From a virus: a stretch of 27,571 nucleotides of DNA. Below the pieces are notes generated by a model. The model searched no databases. It had not been told where the DNA came from and was given only the letters and a program-made list of their open reading frames with translations. The position numbers and the translations under genes were made by a program. Below, piece after piece: positions 6,042 to 13,131 of this stretch. The stretch covers positions 1-27,571 of IMG/VR virus record IMGVR_UViG_3300009320_001144, one strand, 5' to 3'. The stretch's first letter is position 1, and each line of letters opens with the position of its first letter.

Positions 6042-6722
6042 ATGAAACAAAATATGATGCTGCAAACTGGGAATGTCAAAAGGGCATTGCAGTATATCAA
6101 GTTGCTGCAATCGAGACCGGTTACGGAGATCGTAGGATTGATGTTGATCTACGGTAAACCGGGACTGGGAAAAACCAGGTTTGCGGAACGATTCGTTTAT
6201 ACTAACGGTTACATTTATATCAGGTTGGAAGCACCGACCACAGCAAAGGATCTATTGTTCATGATATTAGATGCTCTCTATGTCCGGATGGGAATCAACA
6301 AACAAATCCATCGAGGAACAGCAACCAAACTGCTGCAGGAGATCAAATTTATTTTAAATTCCGAAGAAATGTCCGACACGGTGATCATTATCGATGAGAT
6401 CGATTATTCGTTCGGAAATAAAAAAATGTTAGGATCTATCAGGGATATTGTGGATGAGACGATTGCAGTGATCATCATGGTCGGAATGCAGAATGCTTAT
6501 CACGAACTGAAAAAAACCAATGAACACATGTTCGACCGCTGCAATTTCATTCTGGAATTCAAGCACAACAGCAAAGAAGATACTAACTTGATCTGTAAGA
6601 ATATTGCTGATTTTGATATTTCCGAAGAACAAATCGAAACGATCAATAAGTCAGCAAAAGGAAACCTGCGAAAAGCGATGAAGGCTCTGGATTTTATGGA
6701 GAAGAAGGAAAGAACCTCCTAA
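6042..6722 (+). CDS. B: MuB-like AAA+ ATPase, transposition target-selection protein
   Basis: 226 aa with SD CGGAGG. Walker A is GKPGLGKT at residues 38-45; Walker B is VIIIDEID at 114-121; sensor-type residues follow in IIMVGMQN. The C-terminal part (about 165-220) has the helical lid expected of this AAA clade. MuB binds DNA with ATP, captures target DNA and activates MuA. This protein is shorter than MuB (312 aa) and lacks the N-terminal HTH region, as in several Mu-like phages. Immediately downstream of the transposase, with hairpin H1 in the leader. Confidence 0.88.
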   Translation: MKQNMMLQTGNVKRALQYIKLLQSRPVTEIVGLMLIYGKPGLGKTRFAERFVYTNGYIYIRLEAPTTAKDLLFMILDALYVRMGINKQIHRGTATKLLQEIKFILNSEEMSDTVIIIDEIDYSFGNKKMLGSIRDIVDETIAVIIMVGMQNAYHELKKTNEHMFDRCNFILEFKHNSKEDTNLICKNIADFDISEEQIETINKSAKGNLRKAMKALDFMEKKERTS

Positions 6723-6743
6723 TTTAATATTGAAAATTGAATA

Positions 6744-6808
6744 TTAACCCTCTTTGATTCTCCCTTATAAAGGGAGATTATAAGGACTACTTGAAGATCA
6801 AGGGAGAA
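6744..6808 (+). repeat. Inner-type composite element (P1i), solo copy
   Basis: ACCCTCTTTGATT, then CTCCCTTATAAAGGGAG with its TATA loop, then a GGACTACTTGA tail. This inner unit is found inside the loop of P1 at 7714-7804 and 21482-21572, and as part of 11221-11310. Here it stands alone and supplies GGGAG, the SD of the next gene. Confidence 0.6.
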
Positions 6809-6812
6809 ATCG

Positions 6813-7376
6813 ATGCAGATAGTTAAGGAACCACCTACGGAAAAGGAAAAAGTTAGGTTATTTATTCACTATTATAAGAGACCTTTCTCGACCAATGATA
6901 TAAGGCAGTCCACAGGCGTGAAGATCAATTCCATCAGGGAATATGTGAGGCAATTTATTGCTCAGGGAATGCTGAAAGGGATCAAATGCGAAGGGCAGAA
7001 GAAGATTTATGTAAAAAATAACTCACCCCGGCCCTCTCTTAAAAAGAGAGGGAGAAATATGGACTTTGGAAATGAAAGAAAGATTACACAAATGAAGAAA
7101 TATGAGCGATTAAAAGAGGTATATCAGGAATGCACCGACAAAACCTGTTCCGAACTTGTAAGTAAATTAGATATACCGAGATCGACTTTGAAGACTTACC
7201 TGAATACATTATATGCTGCCGGTTTGATCATGATCATCGATCCCATCTGCTCAAAAGCAGTTAAATATCGAAAGACCGGCGAAACTTTCAGGATCGATGA
7301 GATTCCTCTGTATAGGAGGGTTTTGAAGATCGTTAAAAGTAAAAGGATTTCAGAAGAAGGGGTTTTAAGATGCTGA
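6813..7376 (+). CDS. Double winged-helix protein joined by a P1 repeat
   Basis: 187 aa with SD GGGAG before ATG 6813. Residues about 10-62 form one winged helix (FSTNDIRQSTGVKINSIREYV) and residues about 95-150 form a second one (TCSELVSKLDIPRSTLKTYL). Between them, residues about 68-83 (NNSPRPSLKKRGRN) are encoded by a P1 palindrome at 7021-7058. The repeat ends in AGGGAGAAATATG, so the second domain has its own potential start at about 7060. Both domains look like transcription-factor-type DNA binders. It may be two former genes fused by the repeat, or one gene invaded by it. Role unknown; a middle or late regulator is possible from position. Confidence 0.65.
   Translation: MQIVKEPPTEKEKVRLFIHYYKRPFSTNDIRQSTGVKINSIREYVRQFIAQGMLKGIKCEGQKKIYVKNNSPRPSLKKRGRNMDFGNERKITQMKKYERLKEVYQECTDKTCSELVSKLDIPRSTLKTYLNTLYAAGLIMIIDPICSKAVKYRKTGETFRIDEIPLYRRVLKIVKSKRISEEGVLRC
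7021..7058 (+). repeat. P1 palindromic element, copy 3, in frame between two domains
   Basis: CTCACCCCGG, then CCCTCTCTTAAAAAGAGAGGGAGAAAT in near-consensus form. It is open in the frame of the winged-helix gene and carries AGGGAG six bases before an internal in-frame ATG. Confidence 0.85.
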
Positions 7377-7711
7377 ATAAACACCTCAAATTTTCTCATG
7401 GATATGATAAACTCCGGAATGACGAATATTCGACGATCAGAGGGAAATCAAAGGCAATGAACTATCACACCGGGCAAATCGTAGGAGCGCATTGTCACAA
7501 TGAATTTCTTCATGATGCAAAAATAACAATGATCGCCTTAATGAAGATCAGAGAAATACCCCTGAAAGTATTGAAACAGGATATTGCTCCTTTCAAGATG
7601 AGAACTAAAACGGATTTTATTAAATTCTTAAATACTTTCAGGAGATTTAATAAGTTGAAATCCGTCGAGGATGAGGTTAGTTTGTTTATTTTGGAGAAAG
7701 TAAAGAATTGA
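7370..7711 (+). CDS. Possible ASCH/PUA-like domain protein
   Basis: 113 aa, overlapping the previous gene by seven bases. The N-terminal pattern LKFSHGYDKLRNDEYSTIRGKS, then G-x-I-V, then FLHDAKI resembles ASCH-type RNA-binding barrels, which often carry the 'fTTIR' signature after 'KL...'. The C-terminal half is helical. I consider this family link plausible only. ASCH-like proteins occur in many phages and may affect host RNA or translation. Confidence 0.55.
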   Translation: MLNKHLKFSHGYDKLRNDEYSTIRGKSKAMNYHTGQIVGAHCHNEFLHDAKITMIALMKIREIPLKVLKQDIAPFKMRTKTDFIKFLNTFRRFNKLKSVEDEVSLFILEKVKN

Positions 7712-7713
7712 AT

Positions 7714-7804
7714 AACTCACCCCGGGCCTCTCTTGAACCCTCTTTAGTTCACCATTGTAAAGGGAGATTAAGCGGACTTTCTGAGATTCAGAGAGAGGGA
7801 GACA
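7714..7804 (+). repeat. Nested composite P1 element, copy 4
   Basis: A P1 copy whose loop holds an inner P1i element: CTCACCCCGG, then CCTCTCTTGA, the inserted ACCCTCTTT...GTAAAGGGAG...GGACTTTCTGAG unit, and finally AGAGAGGGAG closing the outer stem. Its 3' AGGGAG is next to an ATG at 7805 that opens only three codons. A 23-codon frame at 7813-7884 (start MKKLKRIAKE) has no clear support. Confidence 0.7.
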
Positions 7805-7940
7805 ATGAAAGAATGAAGAAATTGAAAAGGATAGCAAAGGAAGTTCACCGAAATAAAAGGCAGTATTATGCGTTTGCGATGTGACGCAGAATTTAATATT
7901 TAATATTTAAGATTGAATATTAAAAAGAGGAGGAGATTAT

Positions 7941-8240
7941 ATGGAAAGATTAGAAATTAATAATCCTGATCATATTTCAAAAGTTAAAGAATATGAGATA
8001 AAACACGGTTACAATCGAATTACAGGATATCTGAATGATAAGAAAAATTATAAAGTTAGTTTTAATGCTCCCTGTGGGATTGTAGCGAAAGCAACTGTTT
8101 ATGTAGAAGCAATAAACGAAGATGAAGCCGAAAAATTAGCATTAATGAAGGTTGATTTTAGTGATTTTGAAGTAGATGATTCTGATGAGGATATTGATTT
8201 CGGTGCAAGAGAAATTATTCATATTGCGGAAGAGTTATGA
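7941..8240 (+). CDS. Small acidic protein, 99 aa, unknown
   Basis: 99 aa, with a very strong SD GAGGAGGAG 7 bases upstream. The centre (YKVSFNAPCGIVAKATVYVEAINEDEAEKLALM) is a beta-hairpin followed by a helix, the layout of DpnD/PcfM-like small domains, and the C-terminus is very acidic (VDDSDEDIDF). It uses A/T-rich codons. It overlaps the following gene by four bases (ATGA). No function assigned. Confidence 0.55.
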   Translation: MERLEINNPDHISKVKEYEIKHGYNRITGYLNDKKNYKVSFNAPCGIVAKATVYVEAINEDEAEKLALMKVDFSDFEVDDSDEDIDFGAREIIHIAEEL

Positions 8241-8761
8241 CTGATAGAGAGATAAAAGCGAAGCTCATGCGAAGGATCTATGCAACTTCTAATAAACTCG
8301 GTTGGGATTACTCGAAATTACATGAGATGATGATCGTCTGGAAATTCGGGCAGGATCCTCACCTGACGAAAATGAGTTTATTTCAGATGCGAGAGGTGAT
8401 CGCTCACCTGATAAAATGTTCGCGACCGGCTTCTTATCAATTCGATGAGCAGGGAAAATATATGTTCCATCTCGTGCAAATAATCGGTTGGGATATGAAA
8501 AGATTGAACCGCTTCCTGGTAAAGAAATATCATAAGACTCATTGGAACCTGCTTACTTCCAGCGAGAGACGAGGAGTGATTAATATGCTTACGAGGTATG
8601 AGGAGCAAGGGAAACGGGAGACAGGAAAAAGGAAACAGGAGAAAGGAAAGACGGAGAAACGGAAAAAAGGAAATCAAGATCATTCCGGAGATTCTCGAAG
8701 TGTCCGGACAAAAAGTCAAGATAACCATCGAAATAGGTTAAGAGGTAGAAATGAAAAATAA
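8237..8761 (+). CDS. GemA/Mu gp16-like regulatory protein (DUF1018 type)
   Basis: 174 aa. Two helical halves are recognisable: residues about 8-57 (RRIYATSNKLGWDYSKLHEMM...MREVIAHLI) and 72-117 (FHLVQIIGWDMKRLNRFLVKKY...RGVINMLTRY). This matches the doubled layout of GemA/gp16-like proteins in Mu-like phages, with LGWD/IGWD in place of the usual LG-L-D. Mu GemA affects host gene expression and early-to-late timing. The tail after residue 120 is a highly basic, repetitive GKRETGKRKQEKGKTEK sequence, probably derived from a GGAAACGGAG intergenic repeat that became coding. Position between MuB and DUF3164 supports the assignment. Confidence 0.65.
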   Translation: MTDREIKAKLMRRIYATSNKLGWDYSKLHEMMIVWKFGQDPHLTKMSLFQMREVIAHLIKCSRPASYQFDEQGKYMFHLVQIIGWDMKRLNRFLVKKYHKTHWNLLTSSERRGVINMLTRYEEQGKRETGKRKQEKGKTEKRKKGNQDHSGDSRSVRTKSQDNHRNRLRGRNEK

Positions 8762-8799
8762 GATCAAAAAAATTGGGATAAGCATTTCTCTAGGAATGA

Positions 8800-8857
8800 T
8801 CAATCGTGCCGTGTCTGCGGTGGCGTAGGCACTGAGACGCTTGTTATGCGAAATTAT
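8800..8857 (+). other. Structured cassette-junction-like sequence (attC-like), copy 1
   Basis: GTGCC (8806-8810) pairs with GGCAC (8828-8832), and CGCTTGTTATGCG follows directly before the leader of a small gene. The motif C-TTGTTATG also precedes the PAPS-reductase gene at about 18654. This resembles the 3' boundary of an integron attC site (GTTRRRY), but fits the consensus imperfectly and the stem is weak. Confidence 0.3.
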
Positions 8858-8871
8858 TAGGAGGAAACGAA

Positions 8872-9057
8872 ATGAAAGAATTAATACAACAAATTGACAT
8901 ACATCCTACTCATTGTCCATTTTCAAAATTTGCTCGTGATAAATGTCCATATTTTAATGATGGAGAATGTGATGATATAGACATTAATACAGCTAATGGA
9001 GATTCTTTTTGTAATGAATTAATCATAAATTATGAAAATAAAAAGGAGGAAGTATGA
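8872..9057 (+). CDS. Small Cys-rich protein, 61 aa
   Basis: 61 aa, with SD AGGAGG before ATG 8872. Five cysteines are arranged as HCPF...KCPYF...ECDD...FCNEL, a likely metal-binding knuckle. The codon use is more A/T-rich than the neighbouring GemA and DUF3164 genes, which with the attC-like sequence upstream suggests an acquired cargo gene. Its stop overlaps the ATG of a broken downstream gene. Confidence 0.6.
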   Translation: MKELIQQIDIHPTHCPFSKFARDKCPYFNDGECDDIDINTANGDSFCNELIINYENKKEEV

Positions 9058-9338
9058 TTGAACCAATTGAATATTTTATCCACGAATTACACTGATTTCA
9101 CGAATAATATTTAGATGATCTATGCGGATTATGTCCAATTAAGGGTTTTGGTCTGGTTATGTGGGAATTATTGATGACAATGCAAAAACCATTTTATGAT
9201 TTATTTGAGATATTCTATCACAATTCAGAAGATGAACTCTTTGATGCACGCACGATGGCTTATGATGATGATTGGAAATGTTACACATCTAATCAATTGA
9301 AAATAATGGAAAAAATGGGATTAATTGAAATAGGTTGA
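9054..9338 (+). pseudogene. Small gene split by an interspersed repeat
   Basis: AAAAAGGAGGAAGT precedes ATG 9054 (overlapping the upstream stop), giving MIEPIEY, after which an 'ATCCACGAATTACAC' repeat (about 9077-9110) introduces a stop and a frame change. Beyond the repeat a clean frame resumes (from about 9111) and continues for about 75 codons to TGA at 9338, including LCGLCP and a helical region. The downstream part could still be made from ATG 9159 (59 aa). The plain reading is one gene interrupted by the repeat. Product unrecognised; AT-rich like its neighbour at 8872. Confidence 0.55.
9077..9108 (+). repeat. 'ATCCACGAATTACACTGATTTCACGAA' repeat interrupting a gene
   Basis: A repeat of the 3669 family, here inside the small gene at 9054-9338. 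The same variant (CACTGATTTCACGAA) occurs at 24715-24742 in a plain intergenic position. Confidence 0.7.
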
Positions 9339-9345
9339 TAATATT

Positions 9346-9425
9346 CAACTTCCGAATGTGCGAAGCACTTCTGAATGTTGTATTCGAAAAAAACAATTGG
9401 AAGAGCTGCGCACATTCCGATGTTT
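9346..9425 (+). repeat. P2 long palindromic element, copy 1
   Basis: CAACTTCCGAATGTGCG...AAGCACTTC is mirrored by GGAAGAGC...GCGCACATTCCGATG, making an imperfect hairpin of about 30 bp around an A-rich loop. Two further copies lie at 13032-13120 and 16772-16853. It sits in the gap just before the DUF3164 gene. Confidence 0.8.
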
Positions 9426-9443
9426 ATAAAATAAGGAGGAAAA

Positions 9444-10055
9444 ATGGCAACAAAAGTAAAAAAGGGTAAAACCTGGTATTGGAAGGATCATAATGGGATG
9501 TTCGTACCGCGTGATTTAATACCGGAGGATGAGAGGAAGGCAGACAAGATGGTTGAAAGAATTGTCGGCAGGGTGCAGAAATTTCAGGATAAAATGAAAA
9601 TCTTCAAGGAAGAACTGCATAATGAGATATCCGCATATCTCAAAGAATTATCGGCAAAATACGGTGAAGAAACGATTGAAAGTCCAACGATCTACAATTA
9701 TAACAAGACACAGCAGGTCGAATTGAAATTGGCAAAGCGTTTTGTTTTCAATGAAATGTTCGAGATCGCAGAGCAGAAGATCATGAAATTGATCCGCACC
9801 TGGTCGGAAGGGAGCAGGAAAGAACTGATCGCAGTGATCGAAAAAAAATTCCAGAAGAATAAGAAAGGTTATCGTAATCAGAAAAAACTTTTTGATCTGA
9901 TGTCACTAAAAATTGATGATGCGGACTGGATAGAGGCAATGGATATTCTGAAACAATCGATACAGATCGACAGCACCAAGTCTTATGCATATTTCCGTCA
10001 GAAAGGTGAGAACGGCAAGTGGAAGGCTATTTCGCTGAATTTCAGTGCGATCTAA
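9444..10055 (+). CDS. DUF3164 family protein of Mu-like phages
   Basis: 203 aa with SD AGGAGG. The family's features are all present in order: an N-terminal 'W-x-D-x-x-G-x-F-V-P-R-x-L-I' motif (residues 13-26), a central helix with KxELHNEISAYLKELSAKYG, the TIYNYNKTQQVEL strand, FNEMFEIAEQKI, WSEGSRKELIAVI, and the C-terminal 'W-x-x-A-M-D-I-L-x-Q-S-I...KSYAYFR' block. Widespread in the early region of Mu-like prophages; biochemical function is not known to me. Length is close to the family norm. Confidence 0.85.
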   Translation: MATKVKKGKTWYWKDHNGMFVPRDLIPEDERKADKMVERIVGRVQKFQDKMKIFKEELHNEISAYLKELSAKYGEETIESPTIYNYNKTQQVELKLAKRFVFNEMFEIAEQKIMKLIRTWSEGSRKELIAVIEKKFQKNKKGYRNQKKLFDLMSLKIDDADWIEAMDILKQSIQIDSTKSYAYFRQKGENGKWKAISLNFSAI

Positions 10056-10059
10056 GAAA

Positions 10060-10109
10060 ACTTTGCGAAAATTCCCCCAGAGAATTTCTTCCAAGTAATT
10101 TCCGCAAAG
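10060..10109 (+). repeat. P3 inverted-repeat element, copy 1
   Basis: ACTTTGCGAAAATTC at one end and AATTTCCGCAAAG at the other, about 50 bases apart. The termini are inverted repeats, as in a miniature transposable element. Other copies: 10139-10190, 15021-15072, 24751-24801. Confidence 0.7.
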
Positions 10110-10138
10110 ATATCGTTAAACTGCAACCAAAACCGGAT

Positions 10139-10190
10139 ATTTGCGGAAGTTCCGACATAAGAAAAGCAAGGAAGATAACTTTCGCAAAGT
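10139..10190 (+). repeat. P3 inverted-repeat element, copy 2
   Basis: TTTGCGGAAGTTCC ... AACTTTCGCAAAGT. The interior (AAGAAAAGCAAG, GAAGATAA) matches the copy at 24751-24801 almost base for base. Followed by GTCAAATCGACCCAAATCGA, which is itself repeated in diverged form near 21915. Confidence 0.75.
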
Positions 10191-10263
10191 AATTTTTTGT
10201 CAAATCGACCCAAATCGATTTGCGGAAAATAAGCGTCTTAAACAAATGAGAAAAGGAATAAAG

Positions 10264-10485
10264 ATGGAAGGCAAGAGAAAATTCAAGGATGGATTAACTT
10301 TCAAGGTAAATATGGTCATGGAAGTCACCGGTTTGAGCCGGAACACGATCATCAGAGAGATCACTAATGGAAAACTGAAAGCCCGTCATCTGCGCAAAAA
10401 TTGCGACTGGCTTATGGAAGGCGAAGAATTAAATCGTTGGTGGTCCCGATTGCCTTCCAATATAGATGAGTTTGAGGAAATTTAA
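10264..10485 (+). CDS. Small HTH DNA-binding protein, excisionase-like
   Basis: 73 aa from ATG 10264 (AAGGA 6 bases upstream). A longer frame begins in repeat DNA and is not preferred. Residues about 12-60 have the MerR/excisionase-type layout: TFKVNMVMEVTGLSRNTIIREITNGKLKARHLRKNCDWLMEGEELNRWW, that is helix, turn, recognition helix, wing, then W. In a transposable phage a true excisionase is not needed, so a regulatory role, perhaps as a late-gene activator before the terminase genes, is more likely. Acidic C-terminus. Confidence 0.65.
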   Translation: MEGKRKFKDGLTFKVNMVMEVTGLSRNTIIREITNGKLKARHLRKNCDWLMEGEELNRWWSRLPSNIDEFEEI

Positions 10486-10542
10486 TAGTGAATAGTGAAT
10501 AGTGAAAATTGAATATTGGTTGAACTTGTTGAATTAGGAAAA

Positions 10543-10575
10543 AAACTTCCCAAATCTTTAAGATTTGGGAAGTTT
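10543..10575 (+). terminator. Perfect 16-bp hairpin before terminase genes
   Basis: AAACTTCCCAAATCTT is followed after a single base by its exact complement. A purine-rich A tract precedes it and only TTT follows, so it would terminate poorly on the plus strand and better on the minus strand. A relative at 19882-19914 has mismatched arms. The sequence GTTGAATTAGGAAAAAA just before it recurs at 18530 and, slightly changed, at 17745. Confidence 0.5.
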
Positions 10576-10589
10576 AGAGGAGCGTAATT

Positions 10590-11222
10590 ATGGCAGGAAC
10601 GAAATATAGAAGATATGGCAAAGAAGTGGAGGAATTGTTTTTTTCTGCTCCGAACATGACGCTTGTAGAAGTGCAGAAATATATGAAGCAGAAAGGAATA
10701 AAAATTCATCTTGAAACTCTGAAACGCTGGAATGCTAAATATCATTGGGATGAGCAGAGAAAAAAAACAGAAATCAGTTTCGACAATATGATCGTCCAGA
10801 TCAACGGTCTTCTGGGTAATTCTAATTTTAATAGTCAGACCGCGTATGCGGTCAGTAACCTGTTAGATAAAGCAATCCAGCTCGATGCTACCCTGAAGGA
10901 GCGTTATTCCAAGGTTAAAATCGAAATATCGGATGATGATAATCATATTATAAGATTAGAGAAACTCCGGGATTATTATTCCAAAAAATTAGCAGATGAA
11001 AAAACCGGAAATAACATAAAATCCTATCTGGAGATATTGAAAACGATCAACCTGCTGCTGCGTGAACAAAAGTCTTATGAAGAAAAGATATTCAATTCCG
11101 CAATAGAGGAGGTGCTACGATATATTGAGGAATATGCAAGGAAGAAAAATCTGGATTTGCTCAAGGAATTTACGGAAAATATCGAGGAATTGGCGGATTT
11201 TATTATTGAAAAAATGGAATAA
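10590..11222 (+). CDS. Terminase small subunit (probable)
   Basis: 210 aa with SD GAGGAG 8 bases upstream. Residues about 18-52 form a HTH (TLVEVQKYMKQKGIKIHLETLKRWNAKYHWDEQRK) like the N-terminal DNA-recognition domain of small terminases, where the 'W..K..W' after the recognition helix is typical. The rest is long helices suited to oligomerisation (LEKLRDYYSKKLADE, EEVLRYIEEYARKK). It directly precedes the large subunit. The small subunit recognises packaging DNA; in Mu-like phages it initiates headful packaging at the pac site. Sequence match to a named family is not certain; position is the stronger evidence. Confidence 0.7.
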   Translation: MAGTKYRRYGKEVEELFFSAPNMTLVEVQKYMKQKGIKIHLETLKRWNAKYHWDEQRKKTEISFDNMIVQINGLLGNSNFNSQTAYAVSNLLDKAIQLDATLKERYSKVKIEISDDDNHIIRLEKLRDYYSKKLADEKTGNNIKSYLEILKTINLLLREQKSYEEKIFNSAIEEVLRYIEEYARKKNLDLLKEFTENIEELADFIIEKME

Positions 11223-11310
11223 CTCACCCCGCCATCTCTTAACCCTTTCTTTTTCCCTTATAAAGGGAAATGATAAGGACTTTTTGAGGATTAAAAGGAG
11301 AACAATTTAG
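11221..11310 (+). repeat. Nested composite P1 element, copy 5 (incomplete)
   Basis: CTCACCCCGCCATCTCTT opens a P1, followed by inner P1i (ACCCTTTCTTTTTCCCTTATAAAGGG and GGACTTTTTGAGGATT), but the closing outer arm is missing. The element begins at the stop codon of the small terminase gene. Confidence 0.6.
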
Positions 11311-11324
11311 GCAAATTGTTTTAC
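11302..11324 (+). repeat. 5'-UTR hairpin family H1, copy 2
   Basis: ACAATTT-AGGC-AAATTGT followed by TTTAC and GAGG, ahead of the large terminase start. Compared with the copy at 6010 the stem has C-G replaced by T-A on both arms. Confidence 0.65.
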
Positions 11325-11333
11325 GAGGATCAA

Positions 11334-13001
11334 ATGAATAAATCAGGAAATAATTTAAGACAAATTGCTAAAGAAATCAAGGAGCGGAACCGGTATATCT
11401 TGCAGCCGCAGGCGAAGAATTTCCAGGAGTGGATATTACAGCATGAAATTAACACGAAACAGGGATTCCCATGGACGCTATCAGGTCACGAATATCAAAA
11501 AGAGATATTAGCAGCCTTGAACAGCGAATTCCCGAGGATCGTGGTGGAGAAAGCGGCCCAGGTCGGGATCAGCACTTTATTCCTGCTGGAGAGTTTTTAT
11601 CTGGCGGAGAAATATTCGGCAAAGAGTTTGTATTATTTCCCGACGGATAATGATATTGCTGATTTCAGCCTGGATCGAGCAGATACGATGATCGAAGCGA
11701 CTGCACATTTGCAGCGGATCGCGAGCGGGATCAATAATGTTCATTTGAAGCACATTGCGGGCGGTTCGATCTATTTCCGGGGACTCTGGAGCAAGCGTAA
11801 AGTAAAGAGCGTGGACGGAGATATTCTCTATTTGGACGAATTGGACGAAGCCAAAGGTGAAAATGTAGAATTCAGTAGGGACCGGCTTTTACATTCCAGT
11901 CTCGGATATCAACGGTCATTATCACAACCGAGTGTGCCGGATTTCGGTATCGATATCGAATTTAAAAAAGGCACGCAGGAATATTATTTTTTGAAATGTC
12001 CTCATTGCGGACATTATCAGTGTTTGGAATTGGAACTGGAAGCTGACCGGTTTCCGAGAAATTTTAAGAAGATCCCCAAAAAATGGTTAGGCGGGAAATT
12101 TCCGCGAAATCAGAAATATTATCGAGGTTGTTTGAAGTGCGGTGCTATTCTGGATATGAGCAAAGGTGAAATGGTGGCGAGTTTTCCATCGAGAAATATC
12201 CGGAGTTTTCATTTAAGCCAGTTATACAGTCAAATCCAGCAGAAAGGTCAAGCAGTAGAAGATCGCATTATGGAGCAATTATTAGCAGCGAGATCATCGT
12301 TTGCGATTGCCAGGGCGGTTATTTCCATTATCGGCAATCCTTATATCGACTCTAACCTGCAACCTCTTAATAACACGGTATTGGATCGAGTTTGCGGAGA
12401 ATACGGACTTGCCGGCAAAGGAAGTTGGTGTTTTATGGGAGTGGATCAGGGAGATACGCTGACCATTACGATAGGAGAAGGGCAATATCATAAACTACGC
12501 ACAATTTACCTCGAAGAGACGCAGGATTGGAAAAAATTATATAAATTTATGGATCAGTACGATATCGATCATTGTATTATCGATGCATTACCGAATAAGA
12601 GCGATGCAAAGCGTTTGGCGGCTGCTTTCCCGGGAAGGGTTACGATCCAGTATTTCACGGAAAATTTCAAGATGGATGACGAACCTTTTATCGATGATAA
12701 TCAGCAGATCGAAATTCCCACGATCAAGGTCAATCGTGATGAAACTCTCGATGAGATGGTTTATATGATCAAGGAAGGGAATTTATTATTACCGAGAAAG
12801 GAAATTCCGGTAGTCGAAGATTGCCGCAGGCACCTGAAGAATCTGTATAAGATCAAAGATGACACGACCGGTAGAGTATCTTATAAGAAAAAGATCGAGA
12901 ATCATTTCGGGATGGCTTTGAACAGTATGCGACTGGCTATGATCCATGCTCCGGTTTCGAGTTATGTGGGAATCGCTCCTGTGGGCGGGAGACTGAGGTG
13001 A
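11334..13001 (+). CDS. Terminase large subunit, packaging ATPase/nuclease
   Basis: 555 aa from ATG 11334 (GAGG 7 to 8 bases upstream; an upstream TTG lies in hairpin H1). The ATPase domain has a degenerate Walker A at about 73-81 (KAAQVGIST) and Walker B DILYLDEL at 163-170. Two CxxC pairs (Cys222/225 and Cys266/269) form a zinc ribbon, as in GpA-type large terminases. The nuclease domain carries acidic residues in GVDQGDT and CIIDALP, and ends with NHFGMALNSMRLA, the usual terminase C-terminal block. It translocates DNA into proheads and cuts it at headful. Confidence 0.85.
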   Translation: MNKSGNNLRQIAKEIKERNRYILQPQAKNFQEWILQHEINTKQGFPWTLSGHEYQKEILAALNSEFPRIVVEKAAQVGISTLFLLESFYLAEKYSAKSLYYFPTDNDIADFSLDRADTMIEATAHLQRIASGINNVHLKHIAGGSIYFRGLWSKRKVKSVDGDILYLDELDEAKGENVEFSRDRLLHSSLGYQRSLSQPSVPDFGIDIEFKKGTQEYYFLKCPHCGHYQCLELELEADRFPRNFKKIPKKWLGGKFPRNQKYYRGCLKCGAILDMSKGEMVASFPSRNIRSFHLSQLYSQIQQKGQAVEDRIMEQLLAARSSFAIARAVISIIGNPYIDSNLQPLNNTVLDRVCGEYGLAGKGSWCFMGVDQGDTLTITIGEGQYHKLRTIYLEETQDWKKLYKFMDQYDIDHCIIDALPNKSDAKRLAAAFPGRVTIQYFTENFKMDDEPFIDDNQQIEIPTIKVNRDETLDEMVYMIKEGNLLLPRKEIPVVEDCRRHLKNLYKIKDDTTGRVSYKKKIENHFGMALNSMRLAMIHAPVSSYVGIAPVGGRLR

Positions 13002-13031
13002 TTGAATATTTAAGATTGAAAATTGAAAAAG

Positions 13032-13120
13032 CAACTTCCGAATGTGCGCAGCTCTTCGGAATGTTGTGAAATGTGTGGAAAAGAAAACAATCGGAAGAGC
13101 TTCGCACATTCCGATGTTTT
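13032..13120 (+). repeat. P2 long palindromic element, copy 2
   Basis: AACTTCCGAATGTGCGCAGC and TCTTCGGAATGTTG are mirrored by CAATCGGAAGAGCTTCGC and ACATTCCGATG. The stem is about 33 bp with few mismatches. Ends ten bases before the GAGGAG-ATG of the next gene. Confidence 0.85.
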
Positions 13121-13131
13121 TATGAGGAGAA

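Noticed and set aside
7813-7884. 23-codon ORF starting MKKLKRIAKE
   Set aside because: It has no clear SD, lies in a repeat-rich gap, and nothing in the sequence supports translation.
10141-10263. Upstream extension of the small HTH protein (TTG start)
   Set aside because: The extension is encoded by the P3 element and a second repeat; the ATG at 10264 has a proper SD and starts right at the domain.
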